Source: Adiantum capillus-veneris (Eukaryota > Streptophyta > Polypodiopsida > Polypodiales > Pteridaceae). Taken from it: a stretch of DNA of 64,000 nucleotides. The DNA is taken from assembly GCA_014529385.2 (NCBI GenBank), contig CM043962.1, positions 40,464,598 through 40,528,597 of the forward strand. The letters are read 5' to 3'. Of the stretch, positions 56,936 to 64,000 are shown one piece after another; the first letter of the stretch is position 1, and each line of letters opens with the position of its first letter. Below the pieces are notes generated by a model, which was not told the origin of the DNA, did no database searches, and saw nothing but the letters and a program-made list of their open reading frames with translations. The translations under genes were made by a program, and so were the position numbers.

Positions 56936-58189
56936 GAAGAACATCTGTGTGACCAAAGGGTTGTTTAGGGTGTAGGGTTTAGTTTGACATTGCTGAAATG
57001 ATGCCAATAGAAGGTCATTTCGGAAGCATGCTTAGGTATTTTGATTGGTAGACAGAGCGCATGTCTAACATTTGAGCTTTGTGTTTCCACATTGCAGGAA
57101 AAAACAAAATGGAAGAATTTCCTATTCTGACCAAGTTCTGTTATACAGCCGAGGAGCTTCACGAAGAGTATGGTCTCAGCATGGAGGGGGTGCTTGCAAA
57201 GGATCTTAGGGATGAAGACCTCCCTCATGACAAGTGGATGACAGTGTTTAAGAAAGCTACTAGAAGAATGCAAAGATCTACTTGAATCATGTGCACCCAA
57301 GACTCCTTGAAGATTGCAGGTTCCTCTTCCACAAGGTATATCAAGCCCCTCCATCTTGTGGGGAAATCATTGCGAAGTTTGCATGCTGGTATGCTTTTGA
57401 GAGATACCATGCGGCAAAAAAGGACCCTGCGCGCCATAAAGTCTCATGGGCGATGTTTGGAGAGGTAGTACTGAACATGTGTGCTAGCCGCCAGGGAGGG
57501 TTGGAGCGGAAGGTCGAAACTTGGCGAAGGGTAAACGGTGCCTCCCATGGCAGTTTAGGGTCATCTGTTAAGAAGCCCCGCCTTACGCAAAGTGGTAGTA
57601 ACCTCTGCACAGAGTTAGAACCCCCACAAATTCACGTAGAGTTGCCTGATTATGTTACAGAATTGGAAATTTTGTTGAGAGAGTGCCTCATAAAAGTGCA
57701 GCTGCATTGGACAGGCTGAAACAACTGAAAGCATCTCTGCAGCAGAACAATGAAACATTGTTGAGAGCCGAGGGTTCCAATGCTGTTGTGAAGTGGATAA
57801 AGGATGACATAGAGCACTATGAAGTGCAGCTTGCAAAACTAAAGCAGGAAAACCCTTTCAATGATGAGGACCTCAAAGAGGTTGAGGCTGATCTGGGAGC
57901 CAGTTGACGCATGCTTCGCTGACTTGGAAACATTGAGGACATGTTGAAGCTAGAGAAGGAGGTTCATCTACAACAAGTAATTCCTATCATGTCTTAAGAA
58001 AGTGGTTTTGGTAGTGCATGCAGCTTTTTAGTATCTATAAATGCTTCTTTGCTAGTTTGACAGAGTTTGGTGGTTTTGCTTCTGTATGGCAATTGCATAT
58101 TCTAGGTAGATTGCTAGGTTAGGGTGGATTTTTTGAATTCTCTATATGTTATTTTGCTACTTTTGTCCATACTAGTATCTTTTGGGTTT

Positions 58190-59125
58190 TTTTGGATATA
58201 CTTTCTTGTTTTGGTATCTTCTATCATGTTGTTTTTAATAGTTTGGTAGTCTGATAAATCTGTTGTTTTGGTAGTTTTGGTTGTGTTGCTAGTACCACTA
58301 AACCCTTACAGGTAGATTTTGATAGTTTTTGGTAATGCTTTGGTAGTTTCTGGAGTGGATCTAACAATGTTCTTTTGGTAGTTTTGGTTGCTTTTGGGTA
58401 GTTTATTGGTGGACTTGGGTGCATTCGTAATGATTTTGGTACTAATTGGTAGCATTTGGTACTATTCTGGCACTTCCTTTGGTAGTTTATGGTTCTTTTT
58501 AAAGACACTACTTTGAATGTATTGGTACTTTTAGGGTTTTAGGGTAGCTTCTTACAATGATTTTTTGGAGGCTGCTAGGATTTTTGGTACTAATTGGTAG
58601 CTCATAGTTATGATTTGGTACTAATTGGTAGCTCATGGTTATGATTTGGTACTAATTGGTAGCTCGTGGTTATGATTTTTGGTACTACTTGGTAGCTCAT
58701 GGTTATGACTTGGTACTAGTTGGTAGCTCATGGTTATGATTTCGTACTAATTGGTAGCTCCTGGTTATGATTTGGTACTAATTTTGGTAGTTTACAGTTG
58801 TCTTCTTGCATTGATGACCTGCTAGTTTTTTGTACTAATTGGTAGTATGATGGCTTTGGCACTGTTTTCTAGGTTCTAGTACTGATTAGTAGTATGATGG
58901 CTTTGGTACTGTGTGCTACTTCTTGGTACTAATTGGTGGTATGATGGCTTTGGTATTGTCTAGTAGTTTCTGGTATTAATTGGTGATGGCCTTGGTATTG
59001 TCTGCTAGTTTTTGGTAGTAACTGGTAGTATAATGGCCTTGGTACTACCAGCTACTGTTTGGTACTCATTGGTAGCATGATGCCTTTGGTACTGTCTGCT
59101 AGATTTTGGGTTCTAATTTGGGACT
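58190..59125. repeat. TTGGTACTAATTGGTAG minisatellite in intron 2
   Basis: About seven tandem units of ~31 bp (TTGGTACTAATTGGTAGCTC followed by a short variable part) at 58578-58790, then five to six longer units containing GGTAGTATGATGGC at 58836-59095, preceded by looser TTTTGGTAG copies from 58190. No coding frame. Confidence 0.88.
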
Positions 59126-60379
59126 GTTTGTATTGCTACTGGTTGACAACAGGCTGAGTATGATGTGTTGGAGGCAACATGGAAGGAAGCACAAGGCCAT
59201 GTCCTGTTTGTGAAGCAGATGATTGCTGATGTTCAACACAGGAAGAGATTTATGTTATATCCTAGGCCCCAGGTTGTTGATTCGGGGGAGATGATCCATG
59301 TGTTTGGAATGTGTGCTGCATGTGGTGAGCTCTTGGAGTCTGCAGGAGTTGTAGGAACCTTTATGCTTGAGTGCCAACATCAGTATCACCCCCTTTGCTT
59401 TAGTGCTTTGCTACTAAGTAGGGATTATTGTGCCAAACCTGGTTGTAACATGGTGATCCCTGAGGTGGCAAAGTCTTGGGTCGGTGGGCATCGTGGTGTG
59501 AAGAGTAAGTATGTGTGTGTTCTGCAAATCATATGCTTACCTACAGTGAATGTGAGGTTGTTTGTAAGTATGTGCTATCTTTCTCTGTTTTTGTAGAGGA
59601 AGAAGATGCTGCAACGGCTGGGCCCAGTGGGAAAAATGGACAGGCAGTCAAGGATAGACAAGATGCCACAAAAGCTGCTGCAAGTCATGCATGGGAGGAG
59701 GTTGAGGATATTGCACAGATAAAGGATGTTCTCCGAGATTTAAATCATGGTGGTGTGGAAGGGAAAGGGAATGAGAAGAGATAGCATTATGATACCATGT
59801 GGGACAACGAAGAAAACAGTGACTGTGAGGATAAAGATGCTAAAAGGAATAAAGACAATATTGGAGGTAAAGTGCCTCACATAGTGGAACTGAATGGTGC
59901 AGGGGAAGAGTCCACTATGGGGGAGGAGGACAAGGAGGGGATTGAGGGGGAGGCCAAGAGGAGGGTGGAAGCTAGTGATGACAAATGTGTAGAGGATGCC
60001 AAGAAAGGGGATGACGGGGAGGCCAGGAAGGGGGAAGAGGCAGAAAAGGAAAAGGTAGGCAATGCGATGAAGGGGGACGGGCCCGAGGATTCCAAGAAGG
60101 AAGTGGCAGTGGAGGATGCAAAAGTGGATAGTACTGACGGGAGTGGAGATCATAAAGCTGAAGATGCTGTGCAAAAGATGTCAAGTGATTCCACTGATTC
60201 GATGACCCTGTTGGAGCTTTTTAGTCTGCAAAGAAAGAAGTGCAACCGTGTCCGTGACCAGTTTTCTGGTGCATGCAAGCTGTAGCCCTTCTCATATGCT
60301 TATGTATTTTTCACAATGTGCTTTTCATTCTACCAATACAATCAACTTTTGGCCTTTGTCCATCATCAGTTGTGTTCCA

Positions 60380-60715
60380 ATGTAACTGTTCACTATGGTA
60401 CAATACAGTTTTCCAATGTTACTGCTCACTATGGTAAAATGCACTTTTCCAATGTTACACTGCTACAGTGAAATTCAATACCCAATTTGGTACTGTATAG
60501 TACTAGATTTGGTACTGTATAGTACAATGCAGTTTTCCAATGTTACACTTCTATTGTTCAATATTGTACCAAAATATGATACTGTATAGTAGAAAGCAGT
60601 TTTCTAATGTTACACTTCTACTGTGCAATATTGTACCACAATATGATACTGTATAGTACCCAATTTGGTACTTTGGTATTGTGTAGTATCAACTTTGGTA
60701 GCTATTTCTTCGATG
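60380..60715. repeat. ~75-bp tandem units with TTGGTACTGTATAGTAC dyads, 3' flank
   Basis: Units of AGTTTTCCAATGTTACAC, then a TATTGTACCA or TTGGTACTGTATAGTAC block, repeat three to four times downstream of the last exon. GGTACTGTATAGTACC is a near-palindrome. Confidence 0.85.
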
Positions 60716-61267
60716 GAAACCTAGGACACTAGCAGTTTTGGATTGGTTTACTGAGGCTACACTTGTACTATTGTTCAAGATCATTGTTAGAGAGGTTCTC
60801 TTAACAAAAATCTCACTTGCTAAATGCAGGACCTTAATTTGAGCCAAAGTGTTGCACACACCCGATAGAACGGTGTCTTTGACATTGTTGAAATTTGATT
60901 TTTGCAGCTCGGAAAATGTCTGATGGTCCAATAGTTGCTGAAATATTTCCTTTTGATCATTCCTTGCTCGAGGGTTTGCTTGCACCAACAATGTGCCACT
61001 GCTGCATAAATGTTTTTCCTTGACCTGGCTTTCGGTAATTCAAGTGCAAAAGAAGGATGTCGTTCTTTCCTTATCTGTTTGTGTTCTTTGCAGCCCAATA
61101 ATCACAAAGAAAAACTTGATTAGTGACACAGGTCTCAATGGAACTAACAATGGGATGGTTTTGTATCTATTCATCCATGCGTGATTCCTCCTCATCCATC
61201 TCGTCAAAAGAGAGTAGCTGTGAGTCACCCGAGCGGTAAACTCTTGTAGTATTGTCCATTGGCAAGG
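60716..61267. other. Stretch with one unsupported - strand frame
   Basis: The - strand frame 60991-60689 (KEIFQQLLDHQTFSELQ) has ordinary composition and no internal stop, but no motif or splice evidence. I leave it unassigned. Confidence 0.4.
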
Positions 61268-61268
61268 A

Positions 61269-61337
<69 letters not shown>
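61268..61337. repeat. (CA)n microsatellite, ~70 bp
   Basis: Followed by AGATAGATAG and a short GA run to 61369. Confidence 0.97.
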
Positions 61338-61339
<2 letters not shown>

Positions 61340-61495
61340 GATAGATAGATAGAGAGAGAGAGAGAGAGGGATAGATGAAGTAGTGGTCACTGAAAATCAA
61401 TTAAAACCAGGGTTTTGTGTGAATCTTTCTGGTGCAGAGAGTGAGAGAGAGAGAGAAAGAGACGCAGCGGTTGGTCAACCAGGGATCAGCTTGCT

Positions 61496-61497
<2 letters not shown>

Positions 61498-61564
<67 letters not shown>
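61498..61564. repeat. (GA)n microsatellite, ~65 bp
   Basis: Uninterrupted. Confidence 0.97.
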
Positions 61565-61567
<3 letters not shown>

Positions 61568-61633
61568 TGAGAGAGCAGCCTAAGTTTGCTGGCTATGGAG
61601 CACGAAAGGTGCACAGGAGCAACACAACCGTGT

Positions 61634-61739
<106 letters not shown>

Positions 61740-61741
61740 GC

Positions 61742-62615
61742 TGTCGTGAAATCCAATAACCATAATGTGGGTCCAGCCCTCTCCCCCCACTTCCTCTCTT
61801 GGAGTAGCCCTTCCAAATAGTGAAACGTCTAAAAACAAAGAAATATATGGTCCCTCTCCATCTCCAATTAAAAGGTCCAATTTATACACAAATGAACCAC
61901 CAAGCCCATGTTGTGTCAAGGACAGTCCTTTTTGTACCACCATTGCATGCTTAGAGCCCAAGCTATAATGGAAATCTTACCACCTACTCCAAGCTTGTGA
62001 GAAGGGAGGCGTACACCAAAAACTCTTGTCTTTGTAATGCAATCCAACCAAGAGACAAGATTCAATGCATGCTCATCTCCTCTACCATGCTAATTACTAA
62101 GCTAAGCTATGCTAATAAGAGTGATTATGTGAGGAGATGTATATCTTTCTCCTAAGAATACTCCATCCTCCTCTCAATCTACTCTCATACCCCGCTAGCT
62201 CTCACCATCTTCAAAGGTGTGTGAGGTCTTGGATCTAAGAGAGTGAGGGAATTGATGTTGTGTTTAATAAGTGTTGTGCTTAGTGCTTGAAGTTTCCATC
62301 TTCACAGAACTAGCTAGTATTGAAGGAACACAAAGAACTGTATTGAAAAATGTCTCTCTTTATGGGAGAAACCATAACACAAAGCCTTTTGCATTGATGG
62401 CTCCATGCAAATCCGGTCCTCAACTGTTGTCAATTGCTTAATTTATCTCTCTTTTGAAGTATTGTTCATGCTATTTAACTAGGTGTGATACATTTTGTTG
62501 CTCTCTCCATCCAAGCACTCTTGTTATTCTCATTAGGAATTTATGCTAATGAAATGCTCACTATGTTCATGCTATTTTCCGCTACACACAAGTTACTAGA
62601 CCATAAAATGTTACA
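61742..62615 (+). repeat. GypD 5' LTR (874 bp)
   Basis: Starts TGTCGTGAAATCC, similar to the GypA LTR start TGTCATAAAATC, and ends ATGTTACA next to the primer site. It is much shorter than the 1.6 kb GypA LTR, so the two subfamilies differ. Confidence 0.82.
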
Positions 62616-62616
62616 T

Positions 62617-62628
62617 TGGTATCAGAGC
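62617..62628 (+). other. GypD primer binding site (tRNA-Met type)
   Basis: TGGTATCAGAGC, one base after the LTR end. Confidence 0.93.
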
Positions 62629-63017
62629 ACAAGGCTTCTCTTTTCTTGCTCAAGAAGGTAGGTCCTCAAGCTAGCTATAAATGGCTAGTATTATTAATTG
62701 CATGTGAGTAAGTAGAATAGGGATTTTTTAGCCTTGTAGTGCACCTGCCTTCGTGTAGTTAATGGGGAATCACCGTCGAGATCTATGGTCTTAATAGTGG
62801 AGTCATACGGGGCTTGCCTATGGCTTAACCACTATTGAGCTAATAGAAGCTTGAGAGGAGCTGGTGATATTTCGGTGTTGAAGGACCCTCTCTTCTATTC
62901 CTTGCAATTAATGGTATTCGAGCCACGGGTACAGTAGCTTGAGTGCTTTTTATAAAGGGGTAAAGAGGAGTAGCAACTAGGGCTTGAAGTGCCAAAGTAC
63001 ACCTAAAAGTTCTTATA

Positions 63018-63580
63018 ATGGCTGACAATAGTAAAGAGAGTGAAATTAATGTTGATAACTTTGATTTTGCTAATGAGCATGCTACTAATGATGCCCCGAT
63101 GCCTGTTAGCTATCTTGTTTCTAGGATTCAACAAGCCATGGGCAATCCATCCCTCCAAAGTGAAGTGCAACGACAGCTTCGTTCTCAAGGGATTCGAGAG
63201 AGCACCTAGGAAGCCTCCTTGCGAGGCTTCCAAAACAGGTCTTTCTCCGATTCGGGAAGAAAACGAGGATCCATATGAAGGGCTCAAAAATTTTCTCCTT
63301 GATGATGCGTCTCCTTCTCAAAGGAGAATTCAAGAGCCCCCACCAAAGGAACGAGAAAGAAGTGAGTCTCCTGCCACCTCGGCAGATATGGATCCACGAA
63401 GATGGTGGGCTAAACGCTCTCCATCACCTCCAAAATAGAGAAGACCATCACATACTTCTCCACACAATACTTCAAAGAGGAATGACAAAAAGCAAGAGAA
63501 GAAAAAGGAGAGAAAGAGGACACCCTCTTCTCCATCTTCTTCATCCTCTTCCTCTTATAAAAGTGATGGTGAAGACTATT
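63018..63580 (+). pseudogene. GypD Gag N-terminal region
   Basis: MADNSKESEINVDNFDFANE, then SYLVSRIQQAMGNPSLQ, parallel to the GypA gag start. A stop at 63207 ends this frame; a second frame continues from about 63200 with DASPSQRRIQEPPPKERE and a Ser-rich stretch that corresponds to the Arg/Ser-rich region of GypA. A TAG at 63436 and the break at 63581 end it. Confidence 0.85.
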
Positions 63581-64000
63581 TGACTGGATATTATATGTTG
63601 AGTCTAAATATTTGTATGAATATTGGTTGGTCTAAAATTTGGATGCTACTCTGAATATTACTGACTCTGAATATTGTTGAGTCTGATATTTGGTCAGTCA
63701 GATATTTTCTGACTCTGATTATTACTAAATCTAATATTTGGTCATGCTGGTCGGAATTAGCTTCACTCGGATTTTGGCTAGGTCGGATTTTGCTGAATAT
63801 TTCATGCCAAGGATATTTTTGGGTTGGACAATTATAACCATCATTTGGTACTTGTATTGGGACGAGTTCTGAGTAGTGGAATGCGAGAGAAGCTTTAGCC
63901 ATGGTGTTCTTTGCTCTGTCTGATCTCTTCTCTGTCATCTGTTTGCTGACTCTGAAGTTATCTGACTGTGTCTTTGCTGAGTCTGATTATGGAGTGAGTG
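63581..64000. repeat. Probable edge of another LTR element, inserted in GypD
   Basis: At 63581 the sequence switches to TGACTGGATATTATATG and becomes AT-rich with repeated ATTTGGTC and GACTCTGA blocks. TG at the switch suggests the start of an LTR, preceded by CTATT as a possible target duplication. The other end is outside the window. Confidence 0.45.

Larger units (their letters stand above)
56064..60285 (+). pseudogene. Unrecognised multi-exon gene with a RING-like zinc cluster, degraded
   Basis: Inferred exons: about 56070-56361, 57098-57976, 59153-59504, 59597-60285. Introns are GT-AG and the 1/2 junction keeps the codon phase. Exon 1 is basic (TKRTPGRKSAAAKGSPDKGK). Exon 2 has EEFPILTKFCYTAEELHEEY, WYAFERYHAAKKDPARHKVSW and a coiled coil (LKQLKASLQQNNETLLRAEG). 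Exon 3 has CAAC, then ECQHQYHPLC and CAKPGC, a RING-like cluster. Exon 4 is Glu/Lys-rich and ends SLQRKKCNRVRDQFSGACKL. Frameshifts near 57262, 57685 and 57920 and an in-frame TAG at 59782 break it. No family recognised. Confidence 0.55.
61742..64000 (+). mobile_element. GypD: GypA-family gypsy element, 5' end, runs off the window
   Basis: LTR 61742-62615, primer site 62617-62628, leader, gag from 63018. The gag start is closely related to that of GypA. The frame is interrupted at 63581 by unrelated sequence that may be a nested LTR. The window ends before any pol. Confidence 0.85.

Noticed and set aside
60689-60991. A - strand gene frame of 100 residues
   Set aside because: No motif, splice evidence or homologue recognised; could be chance.

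Overview
This window looks like repeat-dominated nuclear DNA of a land plant. The evidence is chromodomain-bearing Ty3/gypsy elements and a Ty1/copia element primed by initiator-tRNA-Met-type sites, a Tat/Ogre-like gypsy element with a tRNA-Asp-type priming site, a Penelope-like element (PLE), a Pogo-like DNA transposon, very many long (GA)n/(CT)n tracts, and one spliced host gene with GT-AG introns. I cannot name the species. PLEs are known from conifers and seed-free plants, so those are reasonable guesses. There are no bacterial operons, rRNA genes or CRISPR arrays.

Layout. 1-14530: a PLE on the + strand is cut in two by an 11.9 kb gypsy chromovirus (GypA, - strand, 866-12781). GypA has a perfect 5-bp target duplication, and is itself interrupted by a second, internally deleted gypsy element (GypB, 3245-6354). 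Downstream of the PLE reverse transcriptase lies a hammerhead-ribozyme-like motif (14457-14493). 14531-17560: non-coding, with a (CT)n tract and a 152-bp-arm perfect-looking hairpin (15727-16090). 17838-19029: the clearest host gene, a two-exon SigF-like NTF2-like protein with GA tracts just 5' of its ATG. 20210-25900: the 5' part of a Tat/Ogre-like element on the - strand (LTR, primer site, leader with a regular array of 20-bp dyads, an extra ORF, gag). 26356-32340: simple repeats and retroelement debris. 32504-38263: a Ty1/copia element (- strand) with 192-bp LTRs and target duplication, inserted into a second copy of the extra ORF of the Tat/Ogre-like element. 38570-40560: a diverged ~320-bp tandem repeat array. 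40561-44485: mostly anonymous sequence and a diverged LTR. 44486-55724: another gypsy chromovirus (GypC, + strand) whose leader holds a Pogo-like transposase pseudogene with a tail of six 105-bp in-frame repeats. 56064-60285: a degraded multi-exon gene with a RING-like zinc cluster and an acidic tail, whose introns and 3' flank are filled with TTGGTAC-type repeats; I do not recognise it. 61742-64000: the start of a GypA-related element (GypD, + strand), broken at 63581 by the probable edge of another LTR element.

Almost every mobile-element frame carries stops, frameshifts or altered catalytic residues, so these elements look inactive as they stand. The only gene that reads cleanly from start to stop across consensus splice sites is the NTF2-like gene. 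The most unusual items are the unrecognised zinc-cluster gene with matching repeats in its introns and 3' flank, the PLE-associated ribozyme-like motif, the regularly spaced dyads in the Tat/Ogre-like leader, and the 35-residue repeats in the Pogo tail.
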